This document shows, in pieces, positions 8,059-16,323 of a stretch of 64,000 nt of DNA. Origin of the DNA: Rhizobiaceae bacterium (GTDB lineage Bacteria > Pseudomonadota > Alphaproteobacteria > Rhizobiales > Rhizobiaceae); the NCBI GenBank assembly GCA_028281105.1, contig JANQKQ010000025.1, positions 17,611-81,610 of the forward strand, written 5' to 3'. The notes under the pieces are model-generated. The model was not told the origin of the DNA and did not search any database. It was given only the letters and a program-made list of their open reading frames with translations. Positions within the stretch are counted from its first letter, which is position 1; every line of letters starts with the position of its first letter. Position numbers and translations under genes: made by a program.

Positions 8059-9174
8059 ATGGCGCAGATCGGCATCGGAATTGTCGGGGGTGGTTACATG
8101 GGCAAGGCCCATGCGATCGCCATGTCGTCGGTCGGCGCGGTCTTCGAAACCGCGCTTCGGCCGCGGCTGGAAATGGTTTGCGCCACCACCGACGACTCAG
8201 CGCAGCGTCATCGCGCCGCGCTCGGCTTTGCCCGCGCCACGGCGGACTGGCGCGTGCTTGTGTCCGACCCAAAGGTCGAGGCCGTCGTCATCGCCTCGCC
8301 GCAGCACACCCATCGCGCCATCGCCGAGATGGCGTTCGAACTGGGCAAGCCGGTGCTTTGCGAAAAACCGCTTGGCGCATCGCTGGAAGACAGCCGCGCG
8401 ATGGTGGCGGCCGCCGAAGCCTCCGGTCAGATCAACATGGTGGGATTCAACTATATCCGCACGCCGGCCAGCCAGTTCGCCAGGCAGTTGATCGCAGAAG
8501 GCGCGATCGGCGAACTGACCTGGTTTCGCGGCGAGCATACGGAGGACTTCTTCGCCGATCCCGGCGCGCCCGCCACCTGGCGATCGCACGGCAGGGCGAA
8601 CGGCACGATGGGCGATCTGGCGCCGCATATGATCAACGGCGCCCTGGCGCTGGCCGGCCCGATCACGAGTGTGACCGCGCGCGTCGAGACCGTGCATGGC
8701 ACAAGACCATCGGCTGCCGGGCCGGTCGAAGTCACCAATGACGACCACGCGCAGATGATGTGCCGGTTCGAAAGCGGCGTCATGGGGCATCTGTATTTCA
8801 GCCGCGTCGCGGCCGGCCGCAAGATGGGTTACGCCTACGAGATATCCGGCGCCAAGGGCGCCATCCGCTTCGACCAGGAAGACCAGAACGCGATCTGGTT
8901 GTACCGCATGGAAGGTCCGGAAGCGACGCGCGGCTTCACCAAGATCCTGACCGGTCCGGCCCATCCCGACTATGAGGCGTTCTGCCAGGGGCCGGGTCAT
9001 GGCACCGGATACCAGGATCAGATCATCATCGAGGCGAAGGATTTCCTGACCGCGATCCACACCGCAACTGCGGGCTGGCCAACCTTCCGCGACGGCATGG
9101 AGGTCCATCGGGTGATCGCCGCCGCCCATACCTCGCATGAGACGGGCGGCTGGGTCGATGTCTCATCGTTTTGA
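8059..9174 (+). CDS. Gfo/Idh/MocA family NAD(P)-dependent oxidoreductase
   Basis: This 371-residue dehydrogenase has an N-terminal Rossmann fold with the dinucleotide loop GIVGGGYMGKAHA (about 7-19) and the family signature CEKPLG near residue 97. Its C-terminal Gfo/Idh/MocA alpha/beta domain includes the GDLAPHMIN block that carries the catalytic histidine region. A good ribosome site (GGGAGAG) precedes the ATG. Family members oxidise sugars, inositols or sugar derivatives. It is monocistronic here, with a LacI-type operator before it, so a sugar-inducible catabolic role is inferred. The start is also divergent from the GntR-ABC operon. Confidence 0.88.
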   Translation: MAQIGIGIVGGGYMGKAHAIAMSSVGAVFETALRPRLEMVCATTDDSAQRHRAALGFARATADWRVLVSDPKVEAVVIASPQHTHRAIAEMAFELGKPVLCEKPLGASLEDSRAMVAAAEASGQINMVGFNYIRTPASQFARQLIAEGAIGELTWFRGEHTEDFFADPGAPATWRSHGRANGTMGDLAPHMINGALALAGPITSVTARVETVHGTRPSAAGPVEVTNDDHAQMMCRFESGVMGHLYFSRVAAGRKMGYAYEISGAKGAIRFDQEDQNAIWLYRMEGPEATRGFTKILTGPAHPDYEAFCQGPGHGTGYQDQIIIEAKDFLTAIHTATAGWPTFRDGMEVHRVIAAAHTSHETGGWVDVSSF

Positions 9175-9214
9175 GTTTGGGAATTCGCCCAAGGAAGCTG
9201 CGCCGGCGAGCGGG

Positions 9215-10630
9215 CTATGACCGTCCGTAGATGTCGTCGTAGCGCACGATATCGTCCTCGCCCAGATAATCGCCGCATTGAACCTCGATCAGCGCCATCG
9301 TCTCCTCGCCACGGTTCTCCAGGCGATGCTTGGCGCCGCACGGTATGTAGGTGGACTGGTTGGCCGCCAAGGTCAGCGTCTCGTCGCCGTTGACCACGAT
9401 GGCGACGCCGCGCACAACGGTCCAGTGCTCGGAGCGATGCTTGTGTGACTGCAGGCTCAACCGACCGCCTGGCTTCACCTCGATGCGCTTGACCTTGTAG
9501 CCGGCGCCCTCCTCCAACACCGTGTAGCTGCCCCACGGCCGCCGGACGGTTCGATGCTCGACCGCCTCCGGGCGGTCCTGCTCCTCGAGTTGCGCGAACA
9601 GGTCCTTGACGGCATGGGCATGGTCCTTGCGCGCGACCAGCGTCGCATCGGGCGTAGCGACCACCACCAGATCGTCGACGCCGACCAGGCCCACCAGATT
9701 GTCGCGGGCGTCGACGTAGCAGTTGCGCGAGCCCTGCAAAATCGCCTGGCCGCCAGCATGATTGTCTTTGCCGTCGCCGGGCGCCAGTTCCGCCATCGCG
9801 CCCCATGAGCCGATATCGGACCAGCCGCAGGAGACGGGCACACAGGCCAGGTTCTCCGCTTTCTCCATCACCGCGTAGTCAATCGAATGCGCCCGCACCG
9901 TCGCGAAGGTTTCGGCGTCCACGCCGATGTCGAGCCGGTCGCCGCTGGTGGAAACCTGGGCGGCCTCCAGCGCCGCCCTGGTCGCCGACAGAATATCCGC
10001 ACAATGGGCTTCGAGTGCGTTCAGCATGGTGCCGGCGGAAAAGCAGAACATTCCCGAGTTCCATAGAAACCGGCCGCTGGCCACATAGTCGGCGGCCGTA
10101 TCGGCGTCGGGCTTCTCGACAAAGCCCAAGACGTCGCCACCGTCGGTCTCGATGTAGCCAAAGCCGGTTTCGGGGCGGTCGGGCGGGATGCCGAACGTGA
10201 CGATCCGACCCTGGTCGGCCAGTTCCTCGGCGCGCTCCACGCCGTGCGCGAACGCCGCTGTGTCGGTGATCATATGGTCGGCGGGCAGGATCAGCAGAAC
10301 GGCGTCGGGTCCGTGTGCCTGACCGGCATGCAGGGTGGCCAGGGCAATCGCGGCCGCGGTATCGCGGCCGAACGGTTCAAGAATGAACGCGTTCGAGACC
10401 CCGCTCGCCGCGACGGCCGCGTAGGCATCGTCGGTCAGATGCAACAGGTCGCGATTGGTGACGGTGATGATGGTCTTCACACCGTCAAGACCTGCCGCCC
10501 GTGCATAGGTTGCGCCGATCAGCGTGCCGCTTTCGCCCAGCGGCAGAAATGGCTTGGGGTATTTCTTTCGCGAAAGCGGCCACAGGCGCGAGCCGACGCC
10601 GCCGCTGATGATGACCGGGATGATACCCAT
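9215..10630 (-). CDS. manC: Mannose-1-phosphate guanylyltransferase / mannose-6-phosphate isomerase
   Basis: A 471-residue bifunctional enzyme of the ManC/AlgA/CpsB type. The N-terminal nucleotidyltransferase has the signature loop SGGVGSRLWPLSRKKYPK (about 9-26) and FVEKP for sugar phosphate binding. The C-terminal type II phosphomannose isomerase cupin carries a metal site in the KPGGRLSLQSHKHRSEHW region (about 385-405). It makes GDP-mannose from mannose-1-phosphate and GTP, and supplies the Gmd/Fcl pair encoded near 37 kb. The first gene at the left edge of the polysaccharide locus; convergent with the preceding dehydrogenase. Confidence 0.95.
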   Translation of the reverse strand: MGIIPVIISGGVGSRLWPLSRKKYPKPFLPLGESGTLIGATYARAAGLDGVKTIITVTNRDLLHLTDDAYAAVAASGVSNAFILEPFGRDTAAAIALATLHAGQAHGPDAVLLILPADHMITDTAAFAHGVERAEELADQGRIVTFGIPPDRPETGFGYIETDGGDVLGFVEKPDADTAADYVASGRFLWNSGMFCFSAGTMLNALEAHCADILSATRAALEAAQVSTSGDRLDIGVDAETFATVRAHSIDYAVMEKAENLACVPVSCGWSDIGSWGAMAELAPGDGKDNHAGGQAILQGSRNCYVDARDNLVGLVGVDDLVVVATPDATLVARKDHAHAVKDLFAQLEEQDRPEAVEHRTVRRPWGSYTVLEEGAGYKVKRIEVKPGGRLSLQSHKHRSEHWTVVRGVAIVVNGDETLTLAANQSTYIPCGAKHRLENRGEETMALIEVQCGDYLGEDDIVRYDDIYGRS

Positions 10631-10915
10631 CTAGTTAAGTCTCGAGGTTGGTTCGATATCCGGGATTTGAAGCGTGGTATGGGGCAAACCGATCAATTTC
10701 AACGAAATAATCGATCGGACGGTCAAGTGGCCACTTCCTCACTCTGTCCACGCTGAAATCCGGACCGGCAGGCAGGTCATCGGGCCCATCCACAAACAGT
10801 TGGATCGCGGTGGGTCGATATGGTAGACGGCGCTGGCTGACATTGGTGGTTTGCGTGGCGCGATGGACGCACGCTGAGAACCGCGATCGGGTCAACTGAA
10901 CTAGTATCCGCTCCC
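10631..10915. other. 285-base intergenic region between manC and the O-antigen ligase gene
   Basis: This holds the divergent promoters of manC (minus) and the ligase gene (plus). A nested symmetry is visible at 10689-10718 (CCGATC ... TTTC ... GAAA ... GATCGG), possibly a regulatory site. An 86-codon minus-strand frame covers most of the region but has no recognisable domain and is not called as a gene. Confidence 0.4.
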
Positions 10916-12265
10916 ATGCTATCGATTTTCTCCGACATCAACTGTCGCAACAGCATGTTTGCGCTGCTTGTCGGCGTCTTGCCTTTGGCGGCCGGGAGCG
11001 TGTCGACCGCGCTTTTTTTCGCGGGCGCTGCGGTTCTGCTGGTCGAGACGGGACCCGTCGCGTCGATGCGCATGGGCCGCCAAGCCCTCAGGGTCCAGCC
11101 GGCTCTATGGCTGGTGCTGGCGTTTTTCGTCTACGTCTCGGCGGTCAGCCTGACGGGTGAAGACGCCTTGCGCGGGCTGGAGTTCATCAGCTCTTATCTG
11201 CATTTTCCCTTCGCCATACTGTTCGTCGGCTGGCTGGCGATATTGTCGCCGAAAGTCGACTATATCGGGCTGTTTGTCTGGGGATGCAGGATCGGCGTGC
11301 TGATCGCATTCGCCATCGGGATTTGGCAACTGCTGAACAGTGTCGAGCGGGTGCAGGGGGTGAGCGTCAACGCGCTTCTGTATGCAACCCTGTGCTTGGT
11401 GGCGGGGTCCGTATCGGTCCTGAAATTGCCCTCCGACGGCAAACGCGAGCGGATATTCGCCTGGTTCGCGTTTTTCATGGGAACCGCCGCGGTTCTGATG
11501 TCGTTTTCGCGCGGAATCTGGCTCGTGCTGCCGGTGATGTTCGCGCTGGTGATCGCCTATCTGGTCGGACTACGGGCTCTTAAAGTGCGTCAGGTGACAT
11601 TTGCGGTACTGGTGCTGGTCGGCGAGGTGGCAATCTTGCAGCTGGCTCCGAGCGGCAGCAGGGAGCTGGAACAGCGCATCGTCAATCCGCTGCAGAACCT
11701 GCGGACCGGCGAGATCGCCGACATGTCGGTCAATCACCGACTGGACCTGCTTAGAACCAGTTGGCACGCTTTTTTGGAAAGTCCGGTGGTCGGCTACGGC
11801 ATGCAGAACACCGTCACGGCCGGCAACCGGTTGTCGACGCAGGTGCTGGGCTACCAGACGGACTACACCTACACGCACGTGCACAACGACTATCTTAACC
11901 ACGCGGTCGGCGGTGGTCTGCCGTTGACGGCATTGTTTGCCGGGATGCTGCTGCTGCCGCTGTGGTTGGCGGTGAGATCGCGGCGGGACCGGGCCTACTA
12001 CAACAGGCTCTACTTCGCCGCGATGTTGTCCGCCGGCTATGCCGGCGCGGCGATGACCAACCTGGTGTTTCGCCACGATCTACCGCAGACCTTTTTCATG
12101 TGCGGCCTGATGTTCGTGGCGGTGAGCGCGATCCAGTCGCAGAACGGGATCGACCGGCCGGTCTTATGGCCCGACAAGCCGCCACTGCCCTGGATGAAGT
12201 CGGCCGCGTCGGCCGATCAGACCGATACCGCGCCGCGGTCCCGGCACACGCCCAAACAGGCCTGA
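10916..12265 (+). CDS. O-antigen ligase/polymerase family membrane protein (WaaL/Wzy type)
   Basis: A 449-residue inner-membrane protein with about ten hydrophobic segments and a periplasmic loop between about residues 245 and 325. That loop holds the family block FLESPVVGYGMQNT and the conserved HVHNDYL motif before the last membrane segments. This is the Wzy_C/O-antigen ligase domain, found both in O-antigen ligases and in polysaccharide polymerases; sequence alone does not separate the two. In a locus with a Wzx flippase and no other polymerase candidate, a polymerase role is plausible. It is the only plus-strand gene in the locus, divergent from manC. Confidence 0.85.
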   Translation: MLSIFSDINCRNSMFALLVGVLPLAAGSVSTALFFAGAAVLLVETGPVASMRMGRQALRVQPALWLVLAFFVYVSAVSLTGEDALRGLEFISSYLHFPFAILFVGWLAILSPKVDYIGLFVWGCRIGVLIAFAIGIWQLLNSVERVQGVSVNALLYATLCLVAGSVSVLKLPSDGKRERIFAWFAFFMGTAAVLMSFSRGIWLVLPVMFALVIAYLVGLRALKVRQVTFAVLVLVGEVAILQLAPSGSRELEQRIVNPLQNLRTGEIADMSVNHRLDLLRTSWHAFLESPVVGYGMQNTVTAGNRLSTQVLGYQTDYTYTHVHNDYLNHAVGGGLPLTALFAGMLLLPLWLAVRSRRDRAYYNRLYFAAMLSAGYAGAAMTNLVFRHDLPQTFFMCGLMFVAVSAIQSQNGIDRPVLWPDKPPLPWMKSAASADQTDTAPRSRHTPKQA

Positions 12266-12289
12266 CGCCCGACCGGGTGCGAGCGGCAA

Positions 12290-13159
12290 TCAGGCCGGGC
12301 GCACGACGATCTCTATCTCGGCGACCAGAAGCTCGTCATCGGGAAGCGTGGCGAACGCCCGCGACAGCCTGTTTCGCGCGGTGGGGATTTGCGGCCAGCG
12401 GGTCTCGCCGATCAATTCGACGCGGAAGCCGGCATCCTCGAACATGGCGATCATCTCGCCGGGTCGGATGCGGTTGGTGTAGAAGCCGCTGTTCTTGAAC
12501 AGGCGGCTTTCCCAAACGGCACCGGAAAAGCGGAGGTTGTTGAGGGCGCCGCCCAGGTGATCGCGAAAGTCGATGCTGTGCACGCCCACCGCTTCTTTGC
12601 GCGCGATGCGCCGAAGCTGCTTCAGCAAGTCGGCCATCTCCTCGCGGGGCACGTGTTCCATCACCACCTGGGAAAAGAAGAAGTCGATGCTGTTGTCGGG
12701 TATTTCGCTCAGCGAAGCAGTGCCACCGGTCAGGTAGTTCACATTGGCCTGGTCCAGGACCTGGGACAGGCTTTCGGCGTGCGCCAGTTCCGGCACGTCG
12801 CGGCCTTCGGCGCGCATAAGATCCAACACGCGACGGCACGCGGCGACATCGGTATCGGCAAACGCGCCGGCATCGACCAGCCAGGCGCGCTGGGCGCCGA
12901 AGGCGCGGGCGACCAGACCGGACAACACCGAATCGCCCGGTCCCAATTCGAGAGACTGGAAGCCGGGAGCCAGCGTGGAGTACTCGCACGCCTTCTCATG
13001 GTAGCGGCGATAGGTTCCAATCGCGTGTTCGGGAACGTTCATCTCGCCATGGCGAAACAGGCCGAAGGCGCGCCAGAAATCATAACTCAACGGCAAACGC
13101 GCCAGGATCAGCTTGGCGCTCAGTTTCGCCCACCAGGGCAGTCGCGCGGCTAGACCCAT
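12290..13159 (-). CDS. SAM-dependent methyltransferase in polysaccharide locus
   Basis: The 289-residue product starts at the ATG at 13159, which has GGCGAG upstream and overlaps the end of the amidotransferase gene by 10 bases; a longer frame to 13249 lacks support. The SAM loop is LELGPGDSVLSG (about 70-81), followed by VDAGAF (acidic beta-2) and a late motif VVMEHVPREEM. The N-terminal about 60 residues are not part of the methyltransferase core. It is probably a sugar O-methyltransferase acting on the locus polysaccharide. Convergent with the O-antigen ligase gene. Confidence 0.8.
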   Translation of the reverse strand: MGLAARLPWWAKLSAKLILARLPLSYDFWRAFGLFRHGEMNVPEHAIGTYRRYHEKACEYSTLAPGFQSLELGPGDSVLSGLVARAFGAQRAWLVDAGAFADTDVAACRRVLDLMRAEGRDVPELAHAESLSQVLDQANVNYLTGGTASLSEIPDNSIDFFFSQVVMEHVPREEMADLLKQLRRIARKEAVGVHSIDFRDHLGGALNNLRFSGAVWESRLFKNSGFYTNRIRPGEMIAMFEDAGFRVELIGETRWPQIPTARNRLSRAFATLPDDELLVAEIEIVVRPA

Positions 13160-15093
13160 TTTCTCGCCTGATCCAGCCAGTGTTGGAACATCAATACCGT
13201 CCAAAGCGGGCCGCCGCTGTCCTGCCTGCCGGTCACGTGCTGGTCCCATGTCTGCCTGATCGCGGCGGTGTTGAGATAGCCCTGCTGATCCAGCATCCCC
13301 GGATCGAGCAGGCTTTCACCCCAATCACGAAGTGAGCTGGCAAGCCAGTCTCCGATCGGGACCCCAAATCCCATCTTTGGCCGCTCGACGATTTCGGCCG
13401 GAACGTAGCGGTGCAGCAGCTGCTTGAGCAGCCACTTTCCGCCGCCGTCCCGCAATTTCATATGAGCCGGGACACGCCACGCGATTTCCATCACCTGCGG
13501 GTCGAGCAGCGGCACGCGCCCTTCCAGGCTGACGCTCATCGTCGCGCGGTCGACCTTGGTGAGGATGTCGTCGACCAGGTAGGTTTCCGCATCCCAGACC
13601 GATTGCCGCATGGCCGGCGACAGGCCCTCATCCTCACACAGCCGGCCATGCCATAAGATGTCGTCGCTGCGCCACCGCTCGCGCAACGCCAGCTGCGGCA
13701 CCACCCATTGCGACACCAGTCGCACATGCAGATCGAGCAGGGATTTCGCCGGCAGCGTGGCGGCGATCTTGTGCATCTTCTGCCCCGGCAGGGCCGGCAC
13801 CAGCGAGGCCGGCATGGCGCGTCCGGCGAGCTTGAAAAACCGATCCCAGGTCGACGGGCTCGGTTGCACAAGCGCGCCGGCCAGCGCCCGCCTCGCCACC
13901 GCCGGCAGCATCTTCAACCGCGTCCAGAACGCGGTGACGAAGTAGTAGCGGTTGTAGCCGGCGAACAACTCGTCCCCACCGTCGCCCGAAAGCGAGACGG
14001 TGACATGCTCGCGCGCCAGGCGGGACACCAGAAATGTGGGAATCTGCGATACGTCCGCAAACGGCTCGTCGTAGATTCGCGGCAGATCGGGAATGACTTC
14101 GCGCGCGTCCTGATCGGAAACGTAAAGTTCGGTGTGATCGGTCCCCAGATGGCGGGCCACCGCGGCGGCGTGTTCGGCTTCGTTATAGGCAGCCTCGTTG
14201 AAGCCGATGGAGAACGTCTTGACCGGACGGTCGGACTGCGCCTGCATCAGGGCAACTACGGTGCTGGAGTCGATGCCGCCGGACAGAAAGGCGCCAAGCG
14301 GCACGTCGGAGATCATGTGCCGCGACACCGATGCCCGCAAGGTCTCATCGAGCGCGTCGAGGGCTTCGCTTTCGTCGTCGAAGGCGTCGTTCATGCCGTC
14401 GCGGACCACGTCGCGATAACGCCAGAACGCGCCGTGGGTGGCCTGCCCGCCCTTGTAGCGCAGCCACGTGCCCGGCTGCAGCTTGTGAACGCCATCGAAT
14501 ATGCTCAGCGGCCCGGGCACATAGCCCAGTCGCAGAAACTCCGTCAGCCCCTGGCGCGAGACCGGAGGCAGGTTGCCGCGCCAGACCACCAGCGGGCGCA
14601 GTTCGGAAGCGAAGGTGAGTTCGCCATTTTCCAGCGAGTAATAGAGCGGCTTGATCCCGATGCGATCGCGCGCGAGCAGGATTTCTTCTTCCTGGCAATC
14701 CCACAGGGCGATCGCGAACATGCCCGAGAGGCGGCGGAGCGTCTCCTGCGGCCCCCAGGCGTCACATGCGGCCAAGATGACCTCGGTGTCGGAGTGCCCG
14801 CGAAACTCGGCTCCCTTGCGTTCCAGCTCGCTGCGCAACTCGCGGAAGTTATAGATCTCGCCATTGTATGAGATCACATATCGCCGCGATGCCGAGCGCA
14901 TCGGCTGATCGCCGGCGGAAGACAGATCGATGATGGAAAGCCGGCGATGGCCCAGTCCGACCCGGCCGTCTTCGGAAATCCAGGCGCCGGTACCGTCCGG
15001 GCCCCGGTGGGCGATGACATCCGTCATCGCCTTGAGCAGGCCGGGCTTGACGCGACGGCCTTTCGGCACGAGCGCTCCGGCTATGCCACACAT
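13150..15093 (-). CDS. asnB: Asparagine-synthase-like glutamine amidotransferase (first copy)
   Basis: A 647-residue protein with an N-terminal class II glutaminase domain: catalytic Cys2 after Met removal (MCGIAGA), HRGPDGTG at 29-36 and YNGEIYN at 76-82. The C-terminal ATP-pyrophosphatase domain has SGGIDSS at 271-277. The start at 15093 is fixed by the need for cysteine at position 2 and overlaps the upstream glycosyltransferase gene by 13 bases. Housekeeping AsnB makes asparagine, but homologues inside polysaccharide loci (for example WbtH-type in Francisella) amidate uronic acids. The coupling to glycosyltransferases favours that role here. The symbol marks the family, not the substrate. 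Confidence 0.88.
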   Translation of the reverse strand: MCGIAGALVPKGRRVKPGLLKAMTDVIAHRGPDGTGAWISEDGRVGLGHRRLSIIDLSSAGDQPMRSASRRYVISYNGEIYNFRELRSELERKGAEFRGHSDTEVILAACDAWGPQETLRRLSGMFAIALWDCQEEEILLARDRIGIKPLYYSLENGELTFASELRPLVVWRGNLPPVSRQGLTEFLRLGYVPGPLSIFDGVHKLQPGTWLRYKGGQATHGAFWRYRDVVRDGMNDAFDDESEALDALDETLRASVSRHMISDVPLGAFLSGGIDSSTVVALMQAQSDRPVKTFSIGFNEAAYNEAEHAAAVARHLGTDHTELYVSDQDAREVIPDLPRIYDEPFADVSQIPTFLVSRLAREHVTVSLSGDGGDELFAGYNRYYFVTAFWTRLKMLPAVARRALAGALVQPSPSTWDRFFKLAGRAMPASLVPALPGQKMHKIAATLPAKSLLDLHVRLVSQWVVPQLALRERWRSDDILWHGRLCEDEGLSPAMRQSVWDAETYLVDDILTKVDRATMSVSLEGRVPLLDPQVMEIAWRVPAHMKLRDGGGKWLLKQLLHRYVPAEIVERPKMGFGVPIGDWLASSLRDWGESLLDPGMLDQQGYLNTAAIRQTWDQHVTGRQDSGGPLWTVLMFQHWLDQARKWV

Positions 15094-16235
15094 GGCCTGC
15101 CACCTTGTTCCCGGTCGCGCCTGAGTACCTCGTCCACCACCCCTTTGAAACGGCCGGCGATCGCCGGCCATGCCAGGTTTTCTTCCGCCTCGCGGGCGGC
15201 GCCGTGCGCGCATTTTTGCATCAGTTGCGGAGAATCGAGCAGGCGCGCCACCGCCGATGCGATCGCCTCGGCACTGACCGCTTCGCATACGATGCCCGTA
15301 CGCTCATGGTGAACCTGCTCGACCAGGCCGCCGACGGGCGTCGTAACCACGGGTATCCCGGCCGCGTAGGCAGTGGCGACCACGCCGGACTGGCTGGCTT
15401 CACGATAGGGGAGCACGCAGATGTCGGCTCCGCGAAAGATGGCGCCGATCTCGCCCTCCTCGATCCACCGATTGTCCAGGTGTACGCCGGCAAGCTGATC
15501 GATCTGACCCTTATAGGGCGCAGCGTCGCCGGGGCCGGCTATGACCAGTTCGACGTCCTGCCGGCGTTCGCGCAACAGGCCAAATGCCTCCAGCAGCAGG
15601 TCGAGACCCTTGTAGGGCAGCAGCCGGCCGAAAAACAGCAGCCTGTGCGGCCGGCCTTTGGCCGCTCTACGCATGGCGCCGCGGGCGTAGGCAAACACGC
15701 CGTGGGGAACCACCCATGACGCGCTAGAAGGGTAACCGTGTTCGGTGCACAGCACGTCGCGCACATGCTGCGTCAGGGTCACCACGCCATCGGCATAGGT
15801 CGTTTCCTTGCCGAGCAGCCAGCCGCGCAGCGGCACGTCATCGCCCTTGTGCGGGAGAGCATCATGCAGGACCAGCAGATAAGGCGGTCGCGACCGGCGC
15901 CCCAGCAGCACCGGCACATTCCATATGTGGCTCATCGTACCGACGACGAGGTCGATCTCCTGGTCGGCCACATAACGCCAAAAACCATGGCGCACGAGCG
16001 GCAGCCTTAGCGTCGCCGCGGCCGCCTGCCCCAGCCCCGTGTACGTGTCTATGTGCCAGCCGGGCGCCTGCAGGGTGGCGAACTCGTCGAATATTTCCGA
16101 CTGCCGCGACAGCGACAGATGCAATTCCAGATCGCCATCTTCGAGCAGTGCGCGGGCCAGCTCGTAGGTGTATCGGGGTCCGCCGCCGCGCCTTCCCCAA
16201 TACCACAGCAGCACTTTCGTCCGCGACCTGCTCAT
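15081..16235 (-). CDS. Glycosyltransferase family 4 protein
   Basis: A 384-residue GT-B enzyme. The N-terminal acceptor domain begins with a glycine-rich loop (GRRGGGPRYTYELA). The C-terminal donor domain has the GT4 pattern GRLLPYKGLDLLLEA, a VIAGPG strand, and an acidic donor-binding block ending YREASQSGV. ExxxxxxxE is replaced by E/S-type spacing, as in many GT4 members. It is cytosolic or peripheral and transfers a sugar from a nucleotide donor to the lipid-linked repeat unit. It overlaps the start of the first amidotransferase gene, suggesting coupled expression. Confidence 0.87.
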   Translation of the reverse strand: MSRSRTKVLLWYWGRRGGGPRYTYELARALLEDGDLELHLSLSRQSEIFDEFATLQAPGWHIDTYTGLGQAAAATLRLPLVRHGFWRYVADQEIDLVVGTMSHIWNVPVLLGRRSRPPYLLVLHDALPHKGDDVPLRGWLLGKETTYADGVVTLTQHVRDVLCTEHGYPSSASWVVPHGVFAYARGAMRRAAKGRPHRLLFFGRLLPYKGLDLLLEAFGLLRERRQDVELVIAGPGDAAPYKGQIDQLAGVHLDNRWIEEGEIGAIFRGADICVLPYREASQSGVVATAYAAGIPVVTTPVGGLVEQVHHERTGIVCEAVSAEAIASAVARLLDSPQLMQKCAHGAAREAEENLAWPAIAGRFKGVVDEVLRRDREQGGRPCVA

Positions 16236-16323
16236 TGTCTTGGATCAACTGTGATGAGCGTCCGCTGGTCGCACTCGGAGACCGCCTTCGCACGCCGGCC
16301 TGTTACCTTCAAAAACCTCCCTC

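Noticed and set aside
10635..10895. An 86-codon minus-strand frame upstream of manC.
   Set aside because: No recognisable domain and it fills the divergent promoter region; a promoter is needed there.
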